Shown here piece after piece: positions 38,489 through 46,940 of a stretch of 64,000 bases of DNA. A program made the position numbers and the translations under genes. The DNA is taken from positions 433,795,080 to 433,859,079 of the forward strand of contig CM068373.1 of NCBI GenBank assembly GCA_034769895.1, read 5' to 3'. The notes beneath the pieces are model-generated. The model was not told the DNA's origin and made no database searches. It saw nothing but the letters and a program-made list of their open reading frames with translations. Source of the stretch: Magicicada septendecula. Lineage: Eukaryota > Arthropoda > Insecta > Hemiptera > Cicadidae. The stretch's first letter is position 1, and each line of letters opens with the position of its first letter.

Positions 38489-40338
38489 TTAGTAGCCTAT
38501 GCTTTTGTTACAATATATAAGCAGTTTTTTAACTCCTAAAGGCAATGCCTTTCGCTGTAGCCACGTCACTCTATCCCTTGCGATATTCTTCATTTCTTTA
38601 TAGGACCCACTATTCACGACACTCATTGTGCTGCGGAAGTATGCAGTTCTTGGTCTTCCTTTGGGCTTCTTCCCCACTACTTTGCCCTCAAAGATGTTAG
38701 TTAAAAAAGCACTATGTCTGATCACATGCCCTATCAACTTAATCTTCCTCACCTCTATACTCCTAAGCAGTGTTCTATTCTCATTTATTTACTCTAAGAT
38801 CTGTTCATTCGTCTTCCTATCTGTCCATCTTGTTTTTGTCATTCTCCGCCAAATCCACATCTCCATTGCCTGAAGTCTGTCACTCTCCACCTTCCCTAAG
38901 GTCCACGATTCACACCCGTAAGTTAAAACACTCCACACAAATACCTTAACAAACATTTTCCTTGTTTCAATACTAATATGGTTGCTTGTTAATAAGTTCC
39001 TTTTGCTCTGGAATGCTTGTTTTGCCAGAGCTACTCTCCTCTTAATCTCTGCCAGACACTTATTCCCACTTGTAACTTTGCTACCCAGGTAACAAAATTC
39101 AGTAACCTGCTCCAATATTGTGTTGTTCAACATAATGGCTGATTTAATGTCTTCTCTTTTTTTACTTACAACCATTATTTTCTTAACATTTATCCTCAAT
39201 CTCCAAGCGTGAAGAATTTTGTTAAACGTACCTAACATTCGGGTCATATCCTTTTCTGAGTCAGCCATCAGTACAATATCACCTGCGAAGCGAATACTGT
39301 GTATCTGTTCCCCATTTATTTTAATTCCCCTAGAACTCCTTTTCATCTCAGTTACAACATCTTCTATAAACAAATTAAACAAGTACGGTGACAATGGGCA
39401 ACTTTGTCTTACCCCTCTTCTTATTATTGCTTCCTTTTTACATCCATTTATGTCTATTTCAGTACTTTGCAACCTATAAATATTGAAGATTACCCTTCTA
39501 ACTTTCCAGTCAAGTCCTGACTTCCTCATAGTTTGAAACAACAGCTTCCAATCAACATTGTCGAACGCCTTCTCGAGATCCACAAATACTAAATAGGTTT
39601 TCCTATTCACTTCAATTCTCCTCTCCAAGATCTGCCGCAGAGCCAAGATTGCTTCTCTGGTTCCTCTACCTGCTCTAAATCCAAACTGATCCTCCTCCAA
39701 AGTTTGATCAATCTTTCCTTCCAGTCTGTTCTTCACTATGTTCAGAAAAATCATAGCAGCATGAGATATTAAGGCTATTGTTCTATAATTAGCACAGTCG
39801 TCTACTTTACCTTTCTTTGGTATTGTGATTGTTCTACTTTTAATGAAATCAACTGGCAATACTCCCTCTTCATAGCACCCAGTAATTATTCGAAATAGCT
39901 GGTCTTTCGTTCTCTCCCCTACATTTTTCAAAAGCTCTGCTGGTAGACTGTCAGGCCCTGTCGCTTTTTTCACACTCAGACCTTTAAGGGCATAATCAAA
40001 TTCCACCCTGCTAATTGGCGGTCCTACCATATCTCTATCTACAGCATTCTCATTTTCTAGAAACTCCTGCGTGACTACCACAGCTTCCCCGTCATATAGT
40101 TCCTCTATATACTCCTTCCAACGCTCGCTGACCTTATCATTTTCGAAAATTATTTTACAATTTTTATCCTTAACAACATTACTTCGAGTCTTATGCTTCA
40201 ACTGTAACGATTTTATCCTTAAATATGCCTTATCACATTTTCCTCTACTGAAATCATCTTCTATTTCAAGACTTAGTTTCATCCAATTTTCTGTTTCAAT
40301 GCGACACATAGAGGTAATCTGATTTTTTATTCTCTTGT
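38489..40338 (-). pseudogene. Non-LTR reverse transcriptase ORF, main part, interrupted by the Polinton
   Basis: A minus-strand ORF of over 500 codons covers the RT core in order: P-K-K-G-K-x-x-D-C-A-N-Y-R-T-I-A-L, D-Q-F-G-F-R-A-G-R-G-T, V-F-V-D-L-E-K-A-F-D-N-V-D (motif A), R-R-G-V-R-Q-S-C-P-L-S-P-Y-L-F-N (motif B), R-F-A-G-D-I-V-L (motif C), then a Y-L-G-S and Y-G-C-E-S-W-T thumb. Motif C normally reads F-A-D-D; here the first Asp is Gly, so the enzyme should be dead. An in-frame TAA at 38789-38791 separates the core from the last 87 codons, which keep the G-R-P-R tail. The ORF begins at the left target duplication; its upstream part lies at 63004-63193 beyond the Polinton. Confidence 0.9.
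40333..40338. repeat. Left 6-bp target-site duplication of the Polinton
   Basis: TCTTGT immediately precedes the element's first AG. The identical hexamer follows the last CT at 62998-63003. Six base pairs is the usual Polinton duplication length. Confidence 0.95.
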
Positions 40339-41047
40339 AGTAGTAATAAAAGGTTGGTTCTGGGACAGCCACGCCCCCTCGTTTGTTTATGTTTACATTT
40401 TTTTCACTCCCTCCACCCCCGTCTTCACCTACATAACCGCCGCGCAGTCACCGAACTCCGCACGTTTGTTTACATTTTTTCCGGTTTGTTTACATTTTTT
40501 CTCTCTCGCCACGCCCCCCACTCCTCTGTTTATGTTTACATTTTTCCTTCCTCCCCACCCCCCCTCGCCTCGCACCCGCCGCGCCGGTCATCGAACTCCT
40601 CGTGTTTATGTTTACGTGTTTTTTCACCGCGTGTCCCAGCTTTGCGTTGTTTACGTCCTCTCGTCTGTTTATGTTTACATTTTTCCTTCCTCCCCACCCC
40701 CACCGCGCGGTCATCGAACTCCTCGTGTTTACGTTTACGTTTTTCGTGTCCCAGCTTTGCGTTGTTTACGTATCGGAACGTTTATGTTTACGTTTTTTTC
40801 TCTCTCGCCGACGCGGCGGCTATCACCACGTGCTCGTTGTTTTCCTTAGCCGCCGATCGACGACACGCTGATCCAGTAACAAACGTAAACATAAACACTC
40901 GTCCGTAAACAAAGTAAAGCTGGGACACGAAAAACGTAAACATTCGGAGTTCGGCGACCGCCGGAGCGAGTCTGTTTGTAAACAAATGTTTAGGAGAAGG
41001 GATAATGGCATGATATATTTTTTTATTAACGACGTTGTTTGGTATTG
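40339..41047 (+). repeat. Left terminal inverted repeat
   Basis: Near-identical in reverse complement to 62284-62997: close match to about 41019, then weaker similarity to about 41047. It consists of GC-rich blocks (cccagctttgcg, gccacgcccccc, gaactcctcg) alternating with many TTTATGTTTAC/TGTTTAC motifs. There is no conserved ORF; the ORFs that cross it are low-complexity Phe/Ser/Arg strings. The inner edge runs straight into the leader of the first BIR gene. Confidence 0.95.
40380..40990. promoter_or_regulatory. Array of forkhead-type TGTTTAC motifs in the left TIR
   Basis: At least a dozen copies of TGTTTAC (or GTAAACA) occur, often as GTTTATGTTTAC. Copies before about 40870 face one way and most after it face the other. 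TGTTTAC is the core recognition sequence of forkhead-family proteins, but a structural role at the replication terminus is equally possible. The same array is in the right TIR. Confidence 0.55.
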
Positions 41048-41091
41048 TTTACGTATCAATTTTTTCAGTTAATACGAGATTTTCGTTTAAG

Positions 41092-41607
41092 ATGTCTGTA
41101 ACGCGTGTTACACCCGTCCAGATTGTGCTAGATTTTTTTGAAAACGAAGGTTTTGTTTTTATAACTAATTCAGATAATATTAAATGTGGCAAGTGCGGTT
41201 TTAAAACAAAAGTATATCTGACAATCGCGCATATCCAGTTCATGCATAAACTTTTATATCCGAAATGCAGAATGATTCGCGATAGGTATTATAAATTTGA
41301 AGATTACGCTAAATCGAGAGAGTGTATTACAAATTATCCAATCGCGGTGAAATGTGTTCGAGAAGCGCGGAAACAGATGGAGGCATCATTTGCGTTTCCT
41401 CGATGGCGAAAACGTTACCCGTCAGTCGAGAGACTGGTATCAGCGGGATTTTATTACACCGGAACGGAAGACGACGTAATATGTGTTGAATGCGGAATAG
41501 TACTTTGTGATTGGAAGGAGACTGACGATCCTTGGCTCGAACACGCAAAAGCTTCGCCAGACTGTGTATTAATTAAATTGTATAAGAGACAGTGTGCGGA
41601 AAAATAG
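41092..41607 (+). CDS. IAP-like protein with two BIR-type zinc modules
   Basis: A 171-residue protein. The second module is a canonical BIR: Cys131-x2-Cys134, a conserved Trp, D-D-P-W, His151 and Cys158, preceded by 'R-L-V-S-A-G-F-Y-Y-T-G'. The N-terminal half has a shorter relative, Cys32-x2-Cys35...His52-x6-Cys59. There is no RING domain. BIR proteins bind caspases or other partners; baculoviruses and ascoviruses carry IAPs that delay cell death, so a similar role for the element is inferred. I chose the ATG at 41092 rather than the upstream non-ATG extension. It starts about 45 nt inside the left TIR and reads inward. A TTTTTTCAG acceptor-like site lies at about 41060-41068. A truncated paralogue follows at 41923 and a full one at 43025. 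Confidence 0.85.
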   Translation: MSVTRVTPVQIVLDFFENEGFVFITNSDNIKCGKCGFKTKVYLTIAHIQFMHKLLYPKCRMIRDRYYKFEDYAKSRECITNYPIAVKCVREARKQMEASFAFPRWRKRYPSVERLVSAGFYYTGTEDDVICVECGIVLCDWKETDDPWLEHAKASPDCVLIKLYKRQCAEK

Positions 41608-41691
41608 TAGTAGTAAACAAGTTTTATCTGGAAATGTATGCGCTCTTTTTATTTTGAATTCGTTAGTATCGTTTTAAAATTATTATTTATC

Positions 41692-41789
41692 AAATATGAT
41701 TTGGTCGTGTGCGTTAATTGTATCCTATAACGGTTTTATCAGTATTATTAGTTCGTAGGTTCGATCCCTCGCATTACCAAATCATATTT
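41692..41789 (+). ncRNA. tRNA-like structure closed by a perfect 14-bp inverted repeat
   Basis: AAATATGATTTGGT (41692-41705) and its exact reverse complement (41776-41789) enclose 70 nt. Within lies a B-box-like GGTTCGATCCC at about 41758-41768, a GGTCGTG/CATTACC acceptor-like pair (6 of 7) and a CGTT/AACG D-stem-like pair. The anticodon stem is poor and the D-loop lacks GG, so it is not a normal tRNA. It may be a decayed tRNA-like element or a transcription-ending hairpin between two BIR genes. Confidence 0.4.
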
Positions 41790-41922
41790 TTTTATTAATT
41801 AAAATATATAAAGAACAATTTTCAGTTCCCGATTAAACAAATGTTTATTCTCTGTCAGTAAATGGCTTGCGGTCTTAGCGGCAACATTGTGTTTTTACGA
41901 GCGCAGATTTATTTTGTAAATA

Positions 41923-42246
41923 ATGAATTTTCCGAGACAAATGTTACTCGCTAAATCAAAAGAGTGTATTGCTAATTATCAGAATGCGATAAAATGTGTT
42001 GAAGAAACAGAAGAAATGATGAAGTTGACATTTTATACATGGCCAAAACGTTCACCGTCAGCCGATAGACTCAGATCAGCGGGATTTTATTATACCGGAA
42101 TTGAAGATGACGTAATGTGTGTGGAATGCAAAGCGGTTCTTTGTGAGTGGGAGGAGACTGACGATCCTTGGATTGAGCATGCGAAAGCCTCGCCATATTG
42201 TTTATTAGTTAGAATATATAAAGAATTATTTTCTATCCCCACCTAA
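41923..42246 (+). CDS. Single-BIR IAP-like protein, truncated paralogue
   Basis: A 107-residue protein aligning with the C-terminal half of the BIR gene at 41092: the linker (A-K-S-K-E-C-I-A-N-Y) is followed by a canonical BIR with Cys66-x2-Cys69, Trp, D-D-P-W, His86 and Cys93. The first zinc module is missing, and no remnant of it lies upstream. Flanking non-coding sequence downstream of this gene (from 'aatatataaagaa') resembles that upstream of it, so the gene arose by local tandem duplication. ATG at 41923 is the only in-frame ATG before the BIR that includes the linker. Activity is likely like that of its neighbour; no RING. Confidence 0.8.
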   Translation: MNFPRQMLLAKSKECIANYQNAIKCVEETEEMMKLTFYTWPKRSPSADRLRSAGFYYTGIEDDVMCVECKAVLCEWEETDDPWIEHAKASPYCLLVRIYKELFSIPT

Positions 42247-42322
42247 CCGAATGTTTAGTATACGTTCAATTTTATTGTCAGTGTTCAGTTTGCAGTCTCT
42301 GTGAGAACATGTTAACGAAAGA

Positions 42323-42645
42323 ATGGACGGTAGAAGTATAATCGATTTATTAAAACGCGAATTTTCAGAAGACGTTGTATTAAGGTTATCAAATATTATT
42401 AAAGTAACGAGTTTAGACGATTTGGTGATAGATCATTTTCGAACGTGTCAACTGAAGGTAATATATGATTGCTTAAAAGAAATTATTTTTATTGTGAAGT
42501 AAAGAAGTTATCTGAAGACGGGTGTTGTTGTAGTGATAAGTTTACTGACGTTATAGACGGTCCGTGCCCGTGCGCTATTTTTGAAAGAAATAAAAATAAA
42601 TTACTGTGTTGTTTACAGTTGATTGAAAGTCATGATGATTCATAA
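42323..42645 (+). CDS. Small hypothetical protein, probably frameshifted
   Basis: The first frame, from ATG 42323 to the stop at 42500-42502, encodes 59 residues (M-D-G-R-S-I-I-D-L-L-K-R). A second overlapping frame, open from 42469 to the stop at 42643-42645, continues with a cysteine-rich stretch (D-G-C-C-C-S-D and G-P-C-P-C). The lack of an ATG in the second frame suggests that a single gene was broken in the T-rich stretch near 42486-42490, or that the frames are joined by splicing. I do not recognise the family. It sits between two BIR genes. Confidence 0.4.
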
Positions 42646-42692
42646 ATTAAATTATTTTTTGTAGATAGATATCTTCGATTTTTAAAAACAAA

Positions 42693-43058
42693 ATGACTGA
42701 TAAATTTGAAAACAGTATTTCCGCATTTAATTGGCAAATATATTATTTCGGCCCGCCGCTCGATGGAGAATTAAATTTTAACGAAATTTGTTGTTTGATA
42801 GTGAACGAATTTACACGAGCAAATGTTGTTAAAATTGAAAGGAATAAGCAGATTATTAAAATCAGTTTACCGATTACTTATACGTACGGTGCTGTATTGA
42901 AAAAATTAAAAAACTGTAGTCGTCAAACACTACTGAGTATCGATCATGAAGAAGAAGACAAATTGTATAAAGTAAAATCAGTTCGCGCGTCACCAGTCGC
43001 TGTGAAGACGTCGGTTAAAAAACAATGTCAAAACAAGCGCTGCTGTGTGAAAGATTAA
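42693..43058 (+). CDS. Hypothetical protein upstream of third BIR gene
   Basis: A 121-residue ORF with ATG. The N-terminal part is mixed hydrophobic/polar (N-W-Q-I-Y-Y-F-G-P-P-L) and the C-terminus is basic and ends with paired cysteines (C-Q-N-K-R-C-C). It has no signal peptide or membrane segment and no motif that I recognise. It overlaps the start of the next BIR gene by 34 nt in another frame, a compact arrangement typical of the element, which supports it as a real gene. Confidence 0.5.
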   Translation: MTDKFENSISAFNWQIYYFGPPLDGELNFNEICCLIVNEFTRANVVKIERNKQIIKISLPITYTYGAVLKKLKNCSRQTLLSIDHEEEDKLYKVKSVRASPVAVKTSVKKQCQNKRCCVKD

Positions 43059-43510
43059 TCAATCATTCGATAAACGAATTGTTAGAATCTGGTTTTGTTT
43101 TTAAACGATATTTAGATAGTGTTCAGTGTTCTTTGTGCGGGTTTCAGACAAGAGGAACTTTACCTATCGATCATATTCAGTTTATGCATAAATTATCGAA
43201 TCCGAATTGCGAGATGGAGCAATGTATAATGTATAATTTCAATAATTATAGGAATGCGAAAAGATGTATTGCAGAGACTAAAAAAGTGATGTTATTATCA
43301 TTTAAAAGTTGGCCTACACTCGAGCCCAATTTTAAAAAACTGGTTAACGCTGGATTTTATTATACCGGCGTTGGTAGTAAATTATCATGTATAGAGTGTA
43401 GAGTCATTTTAAACGGTTGGAAATGTTCTGACGATCTTTGGACTGTTCATGAAAAAGTATCACCACACTGTTTTTTGGTGAAAATTCACAAAGGTGAAGA
43501 TTGTATGTAA
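43025..43510 (+). CDS. IAP-like protein with two BIR-type zinc modules
   Basis: 161 residues, the same architecture as the gene at 41092: a short first module Cys35-x2-Cys38...His55-x6-Cys62 (with the shared H-I-Q-F-M-H-K-L phrase), a linker, then a BIR with Cys122-x2-Cys125, Trp, D-D-L-W, His142 and Cys149. It lacks a RING. It is clearly paralogous to 41092 but well diverged, so the duplication is old. ATG 43025 lies inside the preceding ORF. The integrase gene follows about 110 nt downstream on the same strand. Confidence 0.82.
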   Translation: MSKQALLCERLINHSINELLESGFVFKRYLDSVQCSLCGFQTRGTLPIDHIQFMHKLSNPNCEMEQCIMYNFNNYRNAKRCIAETKKVMLLSFKSWPTLEPNFKKLVNAGFYYTGVGSKLSCIECRVILNGWKCSDDLWTVHEKVSPHCFLVKIHKGEDCM

Positions 43511-43621
43511 TTAATTATTATTATTATTATTAAAAAATAATAAAAAATAGTATTGATGTATTTGTGTTTGTTGTTTTTTATTCATTTTCTTATCGTAGTT
43601 AGAACCGTCAACATATATATA

Positions 43622-44548
43622 ATGAGTGTAAGAGAGAATATCAGTAACGAATTACATAAACAAGTTAGAAAAAATTTTTTAACTCGTAGTGTTGAGCTCA
43701 AAGGTCTTGATGATTTATATCAAGCCGATCTTGTAGAAATGATTCCATATGCAAAGTTGAATAGAGGTTATAAGTATATATTAACGATGATAAATTGCTT
43801 CAGTAAATACGCATTCGCTGTTCCAATAAAAACAAAATCGTCTGAAAATGTTGCGCGAGTACTTAAAATTGTATTACAAAATAATAAAATGAATCATTTA
43901 CAAACAGATAAAGGTAAAGAATGGTACAACGAACGTGTGCGTAATTTGTTGAAGCAATACAATATAAATCATTATTCTACACATTCAGATAAAAAAGCTT
44001 CTATTATCGAACGGTTCAACCGTACTTTGAAAAATAAAATGTGGAAATGGTTTACAACTAACGGTAAGTATACGTGGTTGAATGTCCTTCCTGATTTATT
44101 GAGAGACTACAATAATACTGTGCACAGAACGATTAAAATGAAACCTGTAGATGTAAACAAGAATAACGAAAAAGAAGTATTGTTACGAATAAATAAAATA
44201 AAACAATTAACGTTCAATAAGAAACCTCCAAAATTTAAAATCGGCGATAGAGTAAGAATTAGCAAATATAAAAAGGTGTTTGCTAAAGGTTACCTTCCCA
44301 ACTGGACAAACGAGTTATTTACTATTTATAACGTTAAATCTACAGCGCCGAGAACGTATATTCTGAAGGACGATAAAGGTAATATATTAGAAGGTGGTTT
44401 TTATGAACAAGAAATAAGTAAAACAAAATTTGGTGACGTATATTTAATTGAAAAAATTTTAAAACGTAAAGGCGAGAAAGTACTTGTACGTTGGTTGGGT
44501 TATGATAAATCACACGACAGTTGGATTAATAGAAATAATATTATATAA
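43622..44548 (+). CDS. INT: Polinton integrase (retroviral-type) with chromodomain-like tail
   Basis: Inserts the element DNA into host chromosomes, making the 6-bp duplication. The 308-residue protein has the catalytic triad Asp36 (Q-A-D-L-V-E-M), Asp96 (L-Q-T-D-K-G-K-E-W) and Glu130 (S-I-I-E-R-F-N-R), spaced as in DDE integrases. Next comes an SH3-like part (K-I-G-D-R-V-R-I-S-K). The C-terminal 45 residues read Y-L-I-E-K-I-L-K-R-K-G...V-R-W-L-G-Y-D-x-S-H-D-S-W, a chromodomain pattern that may direct insertion to particular chromatin. I start at ATG 43622; the upstream in-frame part has no ATG-led conserved sequence except a hydrophobic stretch. The full triad is intact. It is followed 28 nt later by the ATPase gene. 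Confidence 0.95.
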   Translation: MSVRENISNELHKQVRKNFLTRSVELKGLDDLYQADLVEMIPYAKLNRGYKYILTMINCFSKYAFAVPIKTKSSENVARVLKIVLQNNKMNHLQTDKGKEWYNERVRNLLKQYNINHYSTHSDKKASIIERFNRTLKNKMWKWFTTNGKYTWLNVLPDLLRDYNNTVHRTIKMKPVDVNKNNEKEVLLRINKIKQLTFNKKPPKFKIGDRVRISKYKKVFAKGYLPNWTNELFTIYNVKSTAPRTYILKDDKGNILEGGFYEQEISKTKFGDVYLIEKILKRKGEKVLVRWLGYDKSHDSWINRNNII

Positions 44549-44576
44549 TAACGTGTGTAAAAAATAGACGTCAGAG

Positions 44577-45281
44577 ATGAAGCTTAAACGGCAGAAACAT
44601 AAAATAAATATTCGCGATATTGATACGATTGTGTATAATTGTAGTGATCTGAAGAAAAAGAGAAAAAAACATAGTAAATTATTACCAGATAATATTAGAT
44701 GTTTAATTACAGGCTCATCAGACATGGGGAAGACTAATTTAATGCTTAATTTGTTATTCGATCCGAACGGATTATGCTTTGAAAATATATACGTGTTTTC
44801 AAAATCGTTGTATCAGCCTAAATACAAGTTTTTAAATAGAGTGTTTTCAAAAATACCGTTTATAGGTTATCATACGTTTACAGATAATGACGAGGTTATA
44901 CATCCGAATGAAGCTAAACCTAATTCTGTAATAATTTTCGACGATATAGCTTGTGAACGGCAGTATAATATACGAAATTATTTTACAATGGGGAGACATA
45001 ATAATATTGATGTTTTTTATTTGTGCCAGTCGTATAGTAAAATTCCAAAACAACTGATACGAGATAACGCAAATTTAATAGTTTTATTTCGGCAAGATGA
45101 ACTAAATTTAAAACATGTTTTTGCCGATCATGTTAACACGGATATGAGTTTTGATTGTTTTAAAGAAATTTGTAATAAAGCATGGATACGTGGTAAACAT
45201 CATTTTTTAGTAATAGACAAAGAGAGTGATATGCGTCGCGGTCGTTATCGTATTGGATTCGATATTTATATAGATACATAA
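44577..45281 (+). CDS. ATP: FtsK/HerA-type DNA packaging ATPase
   Basis: Genome-packaging motor of Polintons and related viruses. Of 234 residues, the first 45 are a basic, low-complexity lead. Walker A is L-I-T-G-S-S-D-M-G-K-T-N near residues 44-54. Walker B is S-V-I-I-F-D-D-I-A near 120. Then comes a sensor-like F-Y-L-C-Q-S-Y near 145, followed by conserved 'L-I-R-D-N-A-N'. Length and motif order match the family, and no break is visible. It lies between integrase and the DUF8207-type gene, all on the plus strand with tiny gaps. Confidence 0.95.
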   Translation: MKLKRQKHKINIRDIDTIVYNCSDLKKKRKKHSKLLPDNIRCLITGSSDMGKTNLMLNLLFDPNGLCFENIYVFSKSLYQPKYKFLNRVFSKIPFIGYHTFTDNDEVIHPNEAKPNSVIIFDDIACERQYNIRNYFTMGRHNNIDVFYLCQSYSKIPKQLIRDNANLIVLFRQDELNLKHVFADHVNTDMSFDCFKEICNKAWIRGKHHFLVIDKESDMRRGRYRIGFDIYIDT

Positions 45282-45304
45282 GGATTGATAAATTATTGTA
45301 CAAG

Positions 45305-46318
45305 ATGACGTCGCGAGCGAAACGTGAACAACTTGCGAAAGAGATCAAACACATTAGGAAAGATATTAGACGGAAACACGCTAATTTGACTCAAAGCGCT
45401 ATCAGCGAACAACAGGAATTAGAGAAACAATTAGAACCGATAGTTCAACCTTTAAAAAAGTTAATAAATTTACGTGATGTGCTTTACGATACAGATGAAA
45501 AAATGGATGATGTAGAAACGCGTTTAAAAAAACATAAACGTCGTGGAAATAAAATAGAAGAACAAAAAGAAGTAGGAATTACGCCGATTAAAATGAGAAA
45601 AATTGGATCGATAACTAGTACACCTGAAATGGATGTTAACGAAGGTGCTACGGAAATATATGAAACACCGCCGACATTACAAGAAGTACTATCAACATCT
45701 ACTGGTCTTAGTAGAGCAAATTATTGGATTGATAACGCTGTCACAGGAAAATTGCCTAGACTATATTTACGTAAATTGTTTAATGATAAAAATAAGGAAA
45801 TCGATCATACTTACGGTGTTTATTTTGGAGACGATAATTCGATAAAGATAGGCAATTCAACTATTAATTTCGAGGGCGATAATATTATTATCGATAATGT
45901 AACGTATGAAGGTACGCCTGGACTTTATGAACTTCTTTTTATGAAAATACCTGACGATTATATATATTCAGAAGAGGATCTGCATACGTACGGTTTGATA
46001 CTAAAAGCGACAAATGCTCATAAACAGAGTCACTCTGATCGAGTTAAGAGTAACAAAGGACATAAATATAATAATATAATTAAAAATCTGGTATCAGAGT
46101 CAACGTCTACTAAATCGAAACTGAAACGTATTGAAGGACGCGGTGTTTTATCGTTAACTAACGACGATAAGCCGAATTATGTATATTGGGATGATCCGAA
46201 CGAGTTATGTGACAGATTACGTTTATTAATAGCATCTAAGAATACCGGTCATTCCGGTCATGAAAATGAAATCATATCAATTATCGAAGAATTGCGAGAA
46301 GCGAATATAATAAAATAA
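45305..46318 (+). CDS. DUF8207-type conserved Polinton protein with N-terminal coiled coil
   Basis: 337 residues. The first 60 or so are charged and heptad-like (a probable coiled coil). A central domain contains L-P-R-L-Y-L-R-K-L, Y-G-V-Y-F and the highly characteristic G-T-P-G-L-Y-E-L-L-F-M-K-I-P. The C-terminus has Y-V-Y-W-D-D-P-N-E-L and R-L-R-L-L-I-A-S-K, I-I-S-I-I-E-E-L-R-E. I know this combination from insect Polintons and annotated insect 'DUF8207' proteins. Its function is unknown; a virion or DNA-bound role is inferred from its position in the morphogenesis block. The ATG at 45305 is preferred to a TTG three codons earlier. Confidence 0.85.
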   Translation: MTSRAKREQLAKEIKHIRKDIRRKHANLTQSAISEQQELEKQLEPIVQPLKKLINLRDVLYDTDEKMDDVETRLKKHKRRGNKIEEQKEVGITPIKMRKIGSITSTPEMDVNEGATEIYETPPTLQEVLSTSTGLSRANYWIDNAVTGKLPRLYLRKLFNDKNKEIDHTYGVYFGDDNSIKIGNSTINFEGDNIIIDNVTYEGTPGLYELLFMKIPDDYIYSEEDLHTYGLILKATNAHKQSHSDRVKSNKGHKYNNIIKNLVSESTSTKSKLKRIEGRGVLSLTNDDKPNYVYWDDPNELCDRLRLLIASKNTGHSGHENEIISIIEELREANIIK

Positions 46319-46350
46319 CGTGTAGTAACGTTAATTTTGTCATTTACAAA

Positions 46351-46917
46351 ATGAGTATCGATAAATTCGGACGTTACAATAGACATATGCGGATAAACGT
46401 TGTTCGCGGTCCTACCGGTGAAGGTTTTCGTTTAAGAGATGAGGGTGATTATGATATAGATAATAAGAGACTCTGTAATGTCGGTAACGCTGTTTCGGAA
46501 GAAGATGCTGTTAGTTTTAAAATTTTAAAAGAAAATTGTTTATATCAAACTGATAACCAGTACGACATTGCTTTGAAAAATATAATTAATTTAGCCGATC
46601 CGAAATTACTTACTGACGCAGCGACTAAATCGTATGTAGATACAAAAATTCCGACCGTATCAAATGGAATTTGTAACTTCGAAGGTTATAGGTTAAATAA
46701 CATAGGTTATCCATCGGTTCCGACAGATGCTGTAAGCAAACAGTTTATACTCGATACAGTTAATATAGTTCAACAGAGAGTTGAAGACAGATTAGACAAT
46801 TTTGTTAATATATTAAACAATCACGTGTATAGTATATTATATGATGTTTATGTAAAAACAACGAAAGATAATCCTGTCAGAGATATAGAAGATTGGAAAA
46901 AAAATATATATTTGTAA
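46351..46917 (+). CDS. Fibre-like virion protein with three collar-type repeats (inferred)
   Basis: 188 residues. Three degenerate repeats read R-L-C-N-V-G-N-A-V-S-E-E-D-A-V-S, N-I-I-N-L-A-D-P-K-L-L-T-D-A-A-T-K-S-Y-V-D and R-L-N-N-I-G-Y-P-S-V-P-T-D-A-V-S. The phrase N-L-x-D-P-x3-D-A-A-T-K-x-Y-V-D is well known from trimeric tail-fibre proteins of phages. A G-P-T-G-E-G segment sits near the N-terminus, and a predicted coiled coil (V-Q-Q-R-V-E-D-R-L-D-N-F-V-N-I-L) near the C-terminus suits trimerisation. I infer a spike or fibre protein of the virion. The position, between DUF8207 and PLA2 genes among structural genes, agrees. It overlaps the non-ATG upstream extension of the next ORF. Confidence 0.6.
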   Translation: MSIDKFGRYNRHMRINVVRGPTGEGFRLRDEGDYDIDNKRLCNVGNAVSEEDAVSFKILKENCLYQTDNQYDIALKNIINLADPKLLTDAATKSYVDTKIPTVSNGICNFEGYRLNNIGYPSVPTDAVSKQFILDTVNIVQQRVEDRLDNFVNILNNHVYSILYDVYVKTTKDNPVRDIEDWKKNIYL

Positions 46918-46940
46918 ATTATTGTTTATCGCCGTCACAA

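Noticed and set aside
40354..40908. Long plus-strand ORFs rich in Phe, Ser and Pro
   Set aside because: They lie in the low-complexity TIR, appear in several frames and are mirrored in the right TIR. No domain; the TGTTTAC and CCCC repeats explain them.
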